A stretch of DNA of 45,847 nucleotides from Deltaproteobacteria bacterium (GTDB taxonomy: Bacteria; Myxococcota; Myxococcia; Myxococcales; SZAS-1): the NCBI GenBank assembly GCA_018266075.1, contig JAFEBB010000058.1, positions 1-45,847 of the forward strand, in the 5' to 3' direction. The notes under the pieces were generated by a model. The model saw only the letters and a program-made list of their open reading frames with translations, was not told the origin of the DNA and ran no database searches. Both the position numbers and the translations under genes were made by a program. This document shows, piece by piece, positions 1-11,134 of this stretch (positions are counted from its first letter, which is position 1; the number at the start of each line of letters is the position of its first letter).

Positions 1-176
1 GAAATCATCGCCCGAGGGCGCTCGGGAGGAGATTTTGCCGGAGAAATCTCGATCCCACCTACATTCGCACACAATTTCTCGCGCGAAATCCCTTCATGGC
101 GGCCCGGAAGGCAGTTTGGCTCGCGAGCTCGAATGATTCGGGCATGAGCGCCTTGAGCTCGCTCGCGAAATGGCCT

Positions 177-256
177 CCGCGATCCGGAGAACTCAATTCC
201 GCACCGAGGAATGGCTTTCCGCGATCCGCAGGGCCCGATTCCGCACCGCGGAATCT
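177..256. repeat. Imperfect direct repeat, 42-bp period
   Basis: Two copies of a block starting CCGCGATCCG and ending in ATTCCGCACCG-GGAAT are seen at about 177-218 and 219-256. They differ in the middle. The role is unknown; the block lies in non-coding DNA. Confidence 0.55.
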
Positions 257-444
257 CGGTCCTGGTTTCGCACGTGCGAAAGAACGCCGCGTCGCAGCTT
301 TCGCGGGTGCGGAAATCGGGAGCGCACGCGCTCAAATGTGATCGTCGGCGCGCTCGAGGCGAACGTCACCTCGCACTGCCGACCCAGGGCCGGCCACGAC
401 CTCCTCATATGCGCGCGCACGCCGTCGTCGCCGCATGACCTCGG

Positions 445-488
445 GGTGTCCGCGCGGCGATCGCGAGGTGTCCGCGCGGCGATCGCGA
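445..488. repeat. Perfect 22-bp tandem duplication
   Basis: A 22-bp unit beginning GGTGTCCGCGCGG and ending CGATCGCGA occurs twice with no spacer (445-466 and 467-488). Each unit contains the palindrome CGCGATCGCG or part of it. It is followed by two copies of TTCTGAGCGA 13 bp apart (about 495-517). The location 190 bp upstream of the gene at 676 makes a regulatory role possible, but this is not shown. Confidence 0.75.
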
Positions 489-675
489 GCAATCATTCTG
501 AGCGATCGTTCTGAGCGACCTCTGGAGCGCGAGCTCTGCTCGCCACGCGTGATTCCGCGCGCTTCGTCATCCGGACAGTGTTGGCATTCCTTTCGCAAGA
601 TCTCTTCACGTGACTGCGACGCGGAGTGAAGTCCGCGCCGCGGCCACGAGGGCAAATCCAACCAAGGAGCGACGC

Positions 676-1731
676 ATGAACGCCTCGATCGAGGTGGAGG
701 GGAGCGGTGTGCCGAGTAGCTCGGCCAACGCCGCTCCAGGGCAAGTGACCGCGGAGCCGACGGCCTCGGCCAACAGCAGTCCAAACCAGGAGCCAGTCAT
801 GAGCACGAGCGACACCAGCAGCACCGCGGAGCCGACGGCCGCGGCCACCAGCAGTCCAAACCAGGAGCAGGTCATGAACACGAGCAACACGAACCCCGTC
901 CCCAGCAACGGTGCGCCGAACGCGTCGGCGAGCTCAGGAACCACCAACCCGGCGCCCGCGAGCGACAAGCCCGCGAGCGCCCGGAGCCGTGGTTCTGCCA
1001 AGGCGAAGAAGCCCCGGGCGCTGAACAAGGACGGCAAGCCGCGCAAGGAGTACACGCCGTTCGACCCCACCGACGTCCTCAAGGAAGGCGCCGCGGCGGT
1101 GGGCAACGCGGAGGGCATCACCGATCCCGTCATCATCAATGACGTGACCCAGGTGCGCGCCCTCATGCAGCCGATGCGCGGCCTGGCCGGCGCGATCCGC
1201 TCGGCGCGGAGCACGGCCATGGCCGAGCAAGCCACGTGGGAGGGTGACGACAAGAAGCTCGAGGCGGCGGCCCGGCCGGTGTTCGGCGTGCTGCGCGCGA
1301 CCGACGACGGGCGGGTCTGGCTGGAGACCTGCAAGGCGTCCTCGTACACCGATCGCGTGTCCAACCTCAGCGCGGGGTTGGCGAGCAGCGGCTACGTGGT
1401 GCCTGACCAGCTCCTCCAGCCCATGGCGGCGGCGCTGAGCGTGGCGGAGGCGTCGAAGAAGCGCTACGACGACGCGCAGGCGGCCAAGGACAAGGCCATC
1501 GCGAGCTACTCGACCGCCAAGGCCGAGCTCGAGTCCGCGACCTCGGCGCTGAAGGGCAGCCTGGTCCGCTACAAGGCCACCCAGCGCGCCCCGAGCGCGA
1601 ACGTGGTCCAGCCCGTCACCCCGCCAGCGCCGCCCCAGCTCAACGGCCCCTCGCCCGGTCCGGGCTCCAAGGCGGCGAGTAAGTCGGTCAAGCGCAACCA
1701 CGCCAACGGCGTGAACGGAGTCGGCCACTGA
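676..1731 (+). CDS. Hypothetical Lys/Ala-rich protein with disordered N-terminus
   Basis: A 351-residue protein of unknown function. The ATG at 676 is chosen because AAGGAG lies seven bases upstream; an in-frame upstream start at 610 has no such site. Residues 1 to about 110 are Ser/Asn/Thr/Pro-rich and probably disordered, and contain a 25-residue tandem duplication. A basic stretch (SRGSAKAKKPRALNKDG) follows, then an alpha-helical, Ala/Lys-rich body with coiled-coil character near residues 250-310 and a Pro-rich, basic tail. There is no signal peptide or membrane segment, so it is probably cytoplasmic. The basic, Lys/Ala-rich composition would suit a nucleic-acid-binding protein, but this is only a guess. 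The gene stands alone and ends at a strong terminator. Confidence 0.75.
   Translation: MNASIEVEGSGVPSSSANAAPGQVTAEPTASANSSPNQEPVMSTSDTSSTAEPTAAATSSPNQEQVMNTSNTNPVPSNGAPNASASSGTTNPAPASDKPASARSRGSAKAKKPRALNKDGKPRKEYTPFDPTDVLKEGAAAVGNAEGITDPVIINDVTQVRALMQPMRGLAGAIRSARSTAMAEQATWEGDDKKLEAAARPVFGVLRATDDGRVWLETCKASSYTDRVSNLSAGLASSGYVVPDQLLQPMAAALSVAEASKKRYDDAQAAKDKAIASYSTAKAELESATSALKGSLVRYKATQRAPSANVVQPVTPPAPPQLNGPSPGPGSKAASKSVKRNHANGVNGVGH
751..900 (+). repeat. 75-bp in-frame tandem duplication
   Basis: Two copies of a 75-bp unit (751-825 and 826-900), both beginning GCGGAGCCGACGGCC and both containing AGCAGTCCAAACCAGGAGC. Each encodes 25 residues of the disordered N-terminus of the gene at 676. 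The nucleotide identity is high, pointing to a fairly recent duplication. Confidence 0.8.
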
Positions 1732-1746
1732 TGTGGCCAGCCTCGA

Positions 1747-1782
1747 CGAAGGGCGCCGCGCTCGGACAGGCGGCGCCCTTCG
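1747..1782 (+). terminator. Intrinsic terminator of the gene at 676
   Basis: A perfect 12-bp stem (CGAAGGGCGCCG at 1747-1758, CGGCGCCCTTCG at 1771-1782) with a 12-nt loop, followed by TGTTTCT. It lies 15 bp after the stop codon. The T-rich tail is only on the plus-strand side, so it mainly serves the upstream gene, though it may also stop the convergent histidine kinase transcript. Confidence 0.75.
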
Positions 1783-1829
1783 TGTTTCTGCAGGCCCAAT
1801 CGAAGCGAAGGCGCCGAAGATCGAATTCG

Positions 1830-3260
1830 CTAACGCGGCAAGTAGATCGCGAACGTCGCGCCCTGGCCCGGCTGCGAGAGCGCCACCACCGCGCCGTGGT
1901 GCGCCTCCACCACGCGTCGCACGACCGCGAGCCCCAGCCCGGTGCCCGCGGCGCGCGTCGTAAAGAACGGCTCGAAGATGCGCGGCAGCACCTCGGCGTG
2001 GATGCCGCGGCCCGTGTCGCGGACCTGGACCTCCACCCAGTTCTTTCCGTCCCGCGCCTCGGGTGCGGCCACCACGGTGAGCTCGCCGCCCGCGGGCATC
2101 ATCGCCTGGAGCGCGTTGTCGAAGACGTTGGTGAGCGCCATGCGCAAGAGCTGGCTGTCCACCGGCACCGGCCCCAGCTCCGGCGCGACCTCGAGCTTCG
2201 TCGTCACGGGGCAGGGATCCGCCTGTGCGCGGAGCGAGGCCTGGAGCGCGTCGCGCAAGATGGGCTCCATCTCCTCCGGCACCAGGTGCGGATGGAACGG
2301 CCGCGCGAACGAGAGCAGGCTGCGCACCATCTGATCCAGCCGGCTCGCTTCCTCGGTGATGATGCCCAAAAGCATCTCTTCGAGCTCGGGCGTGGGCTGC
2401 TTCTTGATCTGGGTGAGCGAGTTGAAGATGGCGCCGAGGGGATTTCGCACCTCGTGGGCCACCACCGCGGCCAGCTCGCCCAGGGCCGCGAGGCGCTCGC
2501 GCGCCACCAGCCGGAGCTGGGCCTGATCGAGCGCCTCGAGGCTCTTCTTGAGCTCGGTGGCGAGCTTCTCGCGCTGCTGCTCCGCCTGCCGCCGCTCGGT
2601 GACGTCGATGTTCAGGCCCACGATGCCGCGAATGGCTCCCGCCTCGCGCACGGGCGAGAGCACGTTGATCATGCGCCGCTTCTCGGCGCCGACGAGCATC
2701 TCCACCTCCTCGCGGATCACCTCGCCGGCGTACGCGCGGGCATTGTTGGTGGCCCAGAGCCGCCGCGTCTCCTCGGGGATGGGCACCTGGTCCAGCCTCT
2801 TGCCCACCTGGTCGCCCCACATCTTCTTGGCCTGCGCGTTCTGGCGGACGTACTGGCCGCTCATGTCCAGCTCGAAGTAGTCGAAGGGCAGATTGTCGAC
2901 GAGCGCCTCGAGCTGGGCGTCCGCCGCGCGGGTGGCGTCCTCGTGCAAGTCCGTCGTGCCCACCGCCACCGCCAGGAGCTCCTTGCCCAGCGGCCGGAGC
3001 TCGAGCCGCACCCAGCGCCAGCCGCCCTGGCTGTCGCGGAGCTGCTGATCCAGCGTGGCCGCGCGCGTGCTGAGCGCCGCGCGGTGATCGGGGTGCACCA
3101 GATCGGGCCACAGCGGCAGCGGACCCGCAGCCAGGCAGAGCAGCTCGCGCCCCGCGGCCGTGACGGCGGTGAGCTGGAGCGTGTCGGGCGTGGCCGTCCA
3201 GGCCGCGAGGCCCAGCACGTCCAGCTCGGCCAGCAGCTCGGCTGTGCCCCGGGCGGTCAT
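1830..3260 (-). CDS. PAS-domain sensor histidine kinase, soluble
   Basis: A 476-residue two-component sensor kinase that would autophosphorylate on histidine and pass the phosphate to a response regulator. PAS-like regions cover about residues 1-105 and 115-225, the second ending in the typical DVTERRQAE linker. The H-box AHEVRNPLG has the phospho-acceptor His near residue 269. The ATPase domain follows with the N box (NVFDNALQAM), G1 (DTGRGI), F box (FEPFFTT) and G2 (GTGLGLAVV). There are no membrane helices, so it senses a cytoplasmic signal. No response regulator gene is adjacent, making it an orphan. It is divergent from glyQ and shares a spacer holding two dyads. Family assignment is firm; the signal and partner are unknown. 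Confidence 0.95.
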   Translation of the reverse strand: MTARGTAELLAELDVLGLAAWTATPDTLQLTAVTAAGRELLCLAAGPLPLWPDLVHPDHRAALSTRAATLDQQLRDSQGGWRWVRLELRPLGKELLAVAVGTTDLHEDATRAADAQLEALVDNLPFDYFELDMSGQYVRQNAQAKKMWGDQVGKRLDQVPIPEETRRLWATNNARAYAGEVIREEVEMLVGAEKRRMINVLSPVREAGAIRGIVGLNIDVTERRQAEQQREKLATELKKSLEALDQAQLRLVARERLAALGELAAVVAHEVRNPLGAIFNSLTQIKKQPTPELEEMLLGIITEEASRLDQMVRSLLSFARPFHPHLVPEEMEPILRDALQASLRAQADPCPVTTKLEVAPELGPVPVDSQLLRMALTNVFDNALQAMMPAGGELTVVAAPEARDGKNWVEVQVRDTGRGIHAEVLPRIFEPFFTTRAAGTGLGLAVVRRVVEAHHGAVVALSQPGQGATFAIYLPR

Positions 3261-3304
3261 GGGCCAATTGGAGCGGGTTCAGCTCGGGCCTGCCACAGGA
3301 ATCG

Positions 3305-3388
3305 GCGCTGGGAAGCGCCTCCCAAAAACCTCCCTCTGCCCACTCTGGTGAATAGCGGGTGCTCGACGTGAGAGGCGCTTCCCAGCGC
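3305..3388. promoter_or_regulatory. Paired dyad sites between histidine kinase and glyQ
   Basis: Two sites of the form GCGCT-N4-AGCGC occur at 3305-3318 and 3375-3388, starting exactly 70 bp apart. They are also the two arms of a perfect 17-bp inverted repeat (3305-3321 against 3372-3388). Each is an operator-like palindrome, and together they could bind a dimer pair across the divergent promoters. As RNA they could form a long stem. Function is inferred from position and symmetry only. Confidence 0.6.
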
Positions 3389-3416
3389 GAACGTCATCGT
3401 CTAGCTTGCCCCGGCC

Positions 3417-4400
<984 letters not shown>

Positions 4401-6488
4401 ATGGCCACCAAGGACCTGATTCTGGAGCTGGGCAGCGAGGAGATCCCCGCCTCGTTCGTGGTGCCCGCGCTGGCCGACATGGAGAACTCGCTGGCCGCGA
4501 GCCTGTCCGAGGCGCGGCTCTCGACGGGCGCGATGCGCGCGTACGGCACGCCGCGCCGGCTGACCATCATCATCAAGGACGTGGCCGAGCAGCAGGCGGA
4601 CATGACCGAAGAGGTCGTCGGGCCGCCGTCGAAGGTGGCGTTCAACGCCGACGGCACGCTCACCCCGGTGGGCGCGAACTTCGCCAAGGGCAAGGGGCTG
4701 GATCCGAGCCAGGTGTCGAAGAAGCAGACCGAGAAGGGCGAGTACCTCTACGCGCAGAAGTTCGTGAAGGGCGGCCGCGCGCTCGAGGTGCTGCCTGCGT
4801 TGCTGACGAAGGCGATCACCGACATCAAGTTCAAGAAGAGCATGCGCTGGGGCCACCAGGACGTGACCTTCGCGCGGCCGCTGCATTGGATCGTGGCGCT
4901 CTTCGGCGAAGAGGTGGTGCCCGTCTCGCACGGCGACGTGAAGAGCGGCCGCACGACGTTCGGCCACCGCTTCCTGAGCCCCGAGCCGATCACCCTGCGC
5001 TCGCCGCACGACTACGCGCAGGTGATGGAGAAGGCGCACGTGAACGCGGACGTGGCGAAGCGTCGCCACGACGTGGAGCACGCCGCCCAGGCCGCCGCGC
5101 GCAGCGTGAACGGCTTCCTCTTGAAGGACGAGGCGCTGCTCGACACGGTCACGAACCTGGTCGAGTGGCCGAGCGCCGTGCTCGGCGACTTCGACGCGCG
5201 CTATCTGGATCTGCCACCCGAGGTGCTCATCTCGGAGATGAAGAGCCACCAGAAGTACTTCTCGGTGGTGGACGCGGCCGGCAAGCTCATGCCGCACTTC
5301 GTGGCCATCTCGAATACGCCGGTGAAGGACCCGAAGGTGTCCAAGCGCGGCTACGAGACGGTGCTCCTCTCGCGCCTGGCCGACGCGCGCTTCTTCTTCG
5401 ACGAGGACCAGAAGCGCAAGCTGCAGGAGCGCGTGGAAGACCTCAAGCGTGTGGTGTTCCAGCAGCAGCTCGGCAGCTCGTACGAGAAGATGGAGCGCTT
5501 CCGCACGTTGGCGCTCGAGCTCGCGAAGTCGACGGGCAAGGGCGACGCGGCGACGGTGGAGCGCGCGGCCACGCTCTGCAAGGCCGACCTCGTCACCGGC
5601 ATGGTGGGCGAGTTCCCCGAGCTCCAGGGCATCGTGGGCCGCGAGTACGCGCGCAAGCAGAACGAGGGCGACGCGGTGGCCGTGGCCATCGACGAGCACT
5701 ACATGCCCCGCAACGCGGGCGACAAGGTCCCCGCGGGCGACGCCGGCGCGCTCATCGGCATCGCCGATCGGCTCGACTCGGTCGTCGGCCTCATCGGCAT
5801 CGGCAAGAAGCCCTCCGGCGCGACCGATCCCTTCGGCATCCGCCGCCAGACGCTGGCCATCATCAACATCATCCTGGAGAAGGGCTACCGCCTGAACCTG
5901 GGCGACGCGATCGATCGCTCGCTGGCGCTGCTTAACAACAAGGTTAACGATCCCAAGAAGACGCGCGCCGAGGTGCTCGACTACTTCCGCGATCGCCTGA
6001 AGAACCTCTGGACCGAGGCGCACCGCGCGGACGTCGTCGAGGCCGTGCTCAGCGCCGGCTTTGGCGATCTCGTGGCTGCGGCGGAGCGGGTGTCGGCGCT
6101 CTCGGGGATCGTGGGGCAGGCGGGCTTCGAGCCCCTGGCCATCGCGTTCAAGCGCGTGGTGAACATCGTGCAGAAGCAGGCCTCGGCGGTGCCGGGGGGC
6201 GAGGTGGACTCGGCGCTCTTCCAGGACGACGCCGAGCGCGCGCTCTTCAAGGCGTTCCACGGCGCGCGCGCGAAGGTGGATGAGTCCATCAAGAGCAACG
6301 ATTTCGCGGGTGCGCTGAAGGAGATCACCGGGCTCAAGCCGGCCGTGGACACCTTCTTCGACAAGGTGCTCGTGATGGCCGAGGACGCCCGCGTGCGCGA
6401 CAACCGCGTGCGGCTGCTGCGCGAGATCGGCGCCATGTTCGGGCGCATCGCGGACTTCAGCCAGATCCAGGCGGGCGAGAAGGCCTAG
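4401..6488 (+). CDS. glyS: Glycyl-tRNA synthetase beta subunit
   Basis: The 695-residue beta subunit, which recognises tRNA-Gly and is needed for the alpha2-beta2 enzyme to charge it. Typical sequences include LILELGSEEIPA at the N-terminus, MRWGHQDVTFARPLHWIVALFG, the SEMKSHQKYF block, KADLVTGMVGEFPELQG and the IADRLDSVVG..GKKPSGATDPFGIRR region, with an anticodon-binding (DALR-like) C-terminus from about residue 580. Length fits the family (about 690). The ATG abuts the glyQ stop codon with no gap, so translation is probably coupled. The stop overlaps the stop of the convergent lipoprotein gene by four bases (CTAG). Confidence 0.98.
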   Translation: MATKDLILELGSEEIPASFVVPALADMENSLAASLSEARLSTGAMRAYGTPRRLTIIIKDVAEQQADMTEEVVGPPSKVAFNADGTLTPVGANFAKGKGLDPSQVSKKQTEKGEYLYAQKFVKGGRALEVLPALLTKAITDIKFKKSMRWGHQDVTFARPLHWIVALFGEEVVPVSHGDVKSGRTTFGHRFLSPEPITLRSPHDYAQVMEKAHVNADVAKRRHDVEHAAQAAARSVNGFLLKDEALLDTVTNLVEWPSAVLGDFDARYLDLPPEVLISEMKSHQKYFSVVDAAGKLMPHFVAISNTPVKDPKVSKRGYETVLLSRLADARFFFDEDQKRKLQERVEDLKRVVFQQQLGSSYEKMERFRTLALELAKSTGKGDAATVERAATLCKADLVTGMVGEFPELQGIVGREYARKQNEGDAVAVAIDEHYMPRNAGDKVPAGDAGALIGIADRLDSVVGLIGIGKKPSGATDPFGIRRQTLAIINIILEKGYRLNLGDAIDRSLALLNNKVNDPKKTRAEVLDYFRDRLKNLWTEAHRADVVEAVLSAGFGDLVAAAERVSALSGIVGQAGFEPLAIAFKRVVNIVQKQASAVPGGEVDSALFQDDAERALFKAFHGARAKVDESIKSNDFAGALKEITGLKPAVDTFFDKVLVMAEDARVRDNRVRLLREIGAMFGRIADFSQIQAGEKA

Positions 6489-7582
6489 AGACTCCCGAGC
6501 TCGCTCTGCAGTTGCTGGATCTGCGCGTCTCCCGGCGCGAGCTGCAGCGCGTGCTTCAACGCGTGCTTGCTCGCGTCGGTCTTCCCCGCGGCGAGCTGCG
6601 CGCGCGCCAGCCACGCCCAAGCCACCGCGCTCTCTTGCAGCTCCGCCGCGCGCTCGAACCGCTCCGCCGCGCCCGCGTAGTCGCGATCGCCGAAGCGGTG
6701 CAGCCCTTGCCCGAAGACGTAGAGCGGATCGTCCTCGGCGACCTCGCGGCCGCGCGCCTCGAGCGCCTGCGCCTCCACGCCGTCGCCGAGCTGCAGCGCC
6801 ACGCTCATGGCGTTCGTGTACAGCGGCGCGTAGCGCGGGAACTGCTCCAGCGCCGCGTTCAAGACCTCGCGCGCCTCCGGCGCCTGCCGATTCCGCGAGA
6901 GCGCGACGGCGAGATTGTTCGCGAGCTCCGGCAGCGACGGCTCCTGCTCGGCCAGGAAGCGCAGGATGCGCTCGGCCAGGTGCGCGCGGCCCTCGAGGAG
7001 CTGCTGCACCGCGAGGTTGCTGTTGAAGAGCGCGGCCGCCTCGGCGTCGCCGAGCTCGCGGTAGGCGTAGAGGGTGTGCGCGTCGGGCGTGCGCGCGAAG
7101 TCGATGATGTCGTTGTCGGGGAAGGTGCCCAGCTCCGCCGCCACGTGCGAGGAGACGAGGTAGCTGCCGTCCCTCTCCTGGAAGCGGCCCACCTCACGCA
7201 CGTACACGTAGTGAACTTGGAGTCCCACGGCGCGCGAGAGCGCGATGAAGAGGTTCGTGAACGCGAAGCAGTCGCCGCGCTTGGCTTCGAAGGCTTCACC
7301 CGCAGTGAAGGTCTCGCTCGCGTACTCGAAGTTGCCCTGGTGGTTCTCCATCCAGCGCAGCACCCGGTGCGCGCGCGACTCGGGCCGGCCGTCGCGTCCG
7401 ACTTCTTCGACCACCTGCGCGATCACATCCGGCGGCAGCTCGAGCGGATCGCGCAGCGGAATGCCCTGCGCGAGCCCCGCTTCCTGGAGCGCGTCGCTGG
7501 AGGTGTCGGCGCGGACCGCCAGCCGCTGCCCCGCGCAGCCCACCAGCGCGACTGCCGCCAGCGTGAAAGGAAAGCGAAGCAT
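6485..7582 (-). CDS. Transglutaminase-like/TPR lipoprotein
   Basis: A 365-residue predicted lipoprotein. The ATG at 7582 is preferred over longer frames because AAGGGAGG lies just upstream and it starts a signal peptide (MLRFPFTLAAVALVGC) with a lipobox Cys at 16. Residues of about 60-170 resemble a transglutaminase/papain-like fold: a Cys in RGDCFAFTNLF, a His in SSHVAAELG and an Asp in NDIIDFA fit a Cys-His-Asp triad. From about residue 180 to the end there are TPR-type helical repeats (e.g. AGAAERFERAAELQ). It would sit in the envelope facing the periplasm. The substrate is unknown. It converges with glyS, sharing the CTAG that forms both stops. Confidence 0.8.
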   Translation of the reverse strand: MLRFPFTLAAVALVGCAGQRLAVRADTSSDALQEAGLAQGIPLRDPLELPPDVIAQVVEEVGRDGRPESRAHRVLRWMENHQGNFEYASETFTAGEAFEAKRGDCFAFTNLFIALSRAVGLQVHYVYVREVGRFQERDGSYLVSSHVAAELGTFPDNDIIDFARTPDAHTLYAYRELGDAEAAALFNSNLAVQQLLEGRAHLAERILRFLAEQEPSLPELANNLAVALSRNRQAPEAREVLNAALEQFPRYAPLYTNAMSVALQLGDGVEAQALEARGREVAEDDPLYVFGQGLHRFGDRDYAGAAERFERAAELQESAVAWAWLARAQLAAGKTDASKHALKHALQLAPGDAQIQQLQSELGSL

Positions 7583-7734
7583 GCAAAGCCTCCCTTCTCC
7601 TCGACGAAGATCGTACCGCTTCACTCCCAGTCGCTGTCGACCCCACGTCTCGCCACATCGGCTCTGGCGTGACGAAGATCCGAACACCGCGGGAGCCGGT
7701 CAGGTTCGCGCTACGCTTGTGGGCGGAGGTGCCC

Positions 7735-9177
7735 ATGACGCGCGCGCTCACGTTGGCATTGACGATCGTCGTTGCGGGCTGCGGTTCGTCGTCGGGCGGC
7801 TCGAGCGCGTCGGGCTCGACCACCGGCGGCATCCACGGCAACGGCACGACGACCAGCTCGACGACCGCAGGCGCGACCACGACAGCCGGCGCGGGCACGA
7901 CCAGCACGGGCACGACGACGTCGACGGCCACGGGCACGACGAGCGCCACCTCGACGGCCACGGGCACCACGAGCGCCACCTCGACGAGCACGGGCACGAC
8001 CAGCAGCGGCACCACCGGCAGCGGCTGCATCACCGACGAGCTCGCGCAGGCCACGGGCAAGTCGCACCTGCTGATGGGCGCGTCGATGAGCGACACCACG
8101 GCCGCCGCGGCGCCGTATGACCTGCGCTACCTCTACATCTCCGGCGGTTTCCCCGACGGCACCGGCCCGTGCGCGAGCTGCGCCTCGGGCTGCGCGACCA
8201 ATGGCCAGTCGTGCGCGAACAGCGCGGGCGGCTGCGGCTGGTGGGGCTGCTGGCAGTGGGACCACGATCCGCCCGGAAAGTACGCAAGCGGCTTCGTGGG
8301 CACAGCCCAAGGCGACCACCAGATCCCGATGTTCACCTACTACGAGATCCTCCAGGCGAGCGGCGTGAACGAGGGCCCCGACGAGGTGAACATCGCTGCC
8401 AACGACACCGCGTTCATGACCCGCTACTTCAACGACTGGCGCTTCCTCCTGCAGCAGATCGGCAGCAACCAGGCCTTCCTGCACATCGAGCCCGACTTCT
8501 GGGGCTACGCCGGCCAGATCAACCTGGATCCCACGCAGATCACCGCTTCTGTCGCGAGCGCGAACCCCACCGACTGCGCGAGCTCCCCCAACACCATCGC
8601 CGGCTTGGGCCAGTGCATGATCCACATGGTCCGCATCTACGCGCCGAACGCGCTGGTGGGCCTGCACGGCTCCGCATGGGGCACCAACATGGACGTGCTC
8701 GGCAACACCGATCCCAACTTCGACGTGGTCGGCGAGGCGAACAAGCTCGGCGACTTCTTGAGGGCCGCGGGCGCGGATACGGGCGACTTCGTGGTCGTCG
8801 ACGCCTCGGATCGCGACGCCGCCTGGTACACGACCCAGGGCCGCAACACCTGGTGGGACGCCACCAACGCCACCCTCCCGAACTTCACCCAGGCCTTCAA
8901 CTGGGCCAGCGCCGTCGCCTCTCGCGTGGGCAAGCCCATCGTCTGGTGGCAGGTGCCGGTGGGCAACATGAGCCTGCCCAACACGCACCAGGAGTGGCAG
9001 GACAACCGCGTGGACTACTTCTTCGACCACCCGGACCAGCTCGTGGCCTCCAAGGCGTTCGCGGCCGCGTTCGGCGCGGGCGACAGCGAGCAGACCACGC
9101 CGGACACCGACAACGGCCACTTGAGCTCGCGCGTGACCACGTACGAGACCGGCGGGGGCCAGGCGCTGTGTCCCTGA
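7735..9177 (+). CDS. Secreted lipoprotein of unknown function, possible hydrolase barrel
   Basis: A 480-residue predicted lipoprotein. The ATG at 7735 has GGAGG eight bases upstream and starts a signal peptide with lipobox VAGC (Cys16). A Ser/Thr/Gly linker of about 80 residues follows, partly built of a 10-residue repeat. The body (from about residue 100) is rich in Trp, Tyr, Asp and Cys and holds ASGCATNGQSC and GGCGWWGCWQW, then HIEPDFWGY, GLHGSAWG and KPIVWWQVPVGN. The alternation of such conserved-looking blocks is reminiscent of a glycoside-hydrolase TIM barrel with acidic residues at strand ends (HIEPD, VVVDASD), but I do not recognise the family. Surface location is well supported; enzymatic role is a guess. 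Confidence 0.75.
   Translation: MTRALTLALTIVVAGCGSSSGGSSASGSTTGGIHGNGTTTSSTTAGATTTAGAGTTSTGTTTSTATGTTSATSTATGTTSATSTSTGTTSSGTTGSGCITDELAQATGKSHLLMGASMSDTTAAAAPYDLRYLYISGGFPDGTGPCASCASGCATNGQSCANSAGGCGWWGCWQWDHDPPGKYASGFVGTAQGDHQIPMFTYYEILQASGVNEGPDEVNIAANDTAFMTRYFNDWRFLLQQIGSNQAFLHIEPDFWGYAGQINLDPTQITASVASANPTDCASSPNTIAGLGQCMIHMVRIYAPNALVGLHGSAWGTNMDVLGNTDPNFDVVGEANKLGDFLRAAGADTGDFVVVDASDRDAAWYTTQGRNTWWDATNATLPNFTQAFNWASAVASRVGKPIVWWQVPVGNMSLPNTHQEWQDNRVDYFFDHPDQLVASKAFAAAFGAGDSEQTTPDTDNGHLSSRVTTYETGGGQALCP
7921..8010 (+). repeat. 30-bp coding repeat, three copies
   Basis: Three consecutive 30-bp units starting TCGACGGCCACGGGCAC (7921-7950, 7951-7980, 7981-8010; the third diverged) encode a repeating Ser-Thr-Ala-Thr-Gly-Thr-Thr-Ser-type linker in the lipoprotein at 7735. 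Such linkers hold a surface domain away from the membrane anchor. Confidence 0.85.
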
Positions 9178-9325
9178 GAAGCTCCGAAGCACTTGACGCG
9201 CGGTCGAAAAAACCGCCTGTCGAACGTTTCGGCCTGCCTTGCGAGCCGCGGGGCAGCGTGTAAGGCTTCGGGGGCCCGGGAGCGACGTTTTTGCCGTCGA
9301 ATCTCGCCCTGCGGCAGGAGCGACG

Positions 9326-11111
<1,786 letters not shown>

Positions 11112-11134
<23 letters not shown>

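Larger units (their letters stand above)
1..675. other. Non-coding 5' stretch with short repeats
   Basis: No reading frame here looks like a real gene: the open frames on both strands are short, Arg/Ser/Pro-rich, mutually overlapping and without ribosome sites. A small perfect stem (CCCGAG-GGCG-CTCGGG, 11-26) followed by a TTTT at 34-37 could be the tail of a terminator for a gene to the left. Direct repeats lie at 177-256 and 445-488. The rest could hold the promoter of the gene at 676, but I see no convincing -35/-10 pair. Confidence 0.5.

Noticed and set aside
96-514. Short frames at the left edge
   Set aside because: Low-complexity, overlapping, and without ribosome sites or recognisable motifs.
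934-3267. Long minus-strand frame of 777 residues
   Set aside because: Arg/Gly/Ala-rich and out of frame with the well-supported histidine kinase and the gene at 676; an artefact of high GC.
3261-3416. T-box riboswitch before glyQ
   Set aside because: The conserved T-box core is not seen and the spacer is too short for a usual T-box; the inverted repeat is better explained as an operator pair.
7860-8010. Non-coding microsatellite
   Set aside because: It is in frame in the lipoprotein gene and encodes a Ser/Thr linker, so it is a coding repeat.
9193-9230. Sigma-70 promoter before the zinc-ribbon kinase
   Set aside because: TTGACG is present near 9193 but no acceptable -10 lies 16-18 bases on.
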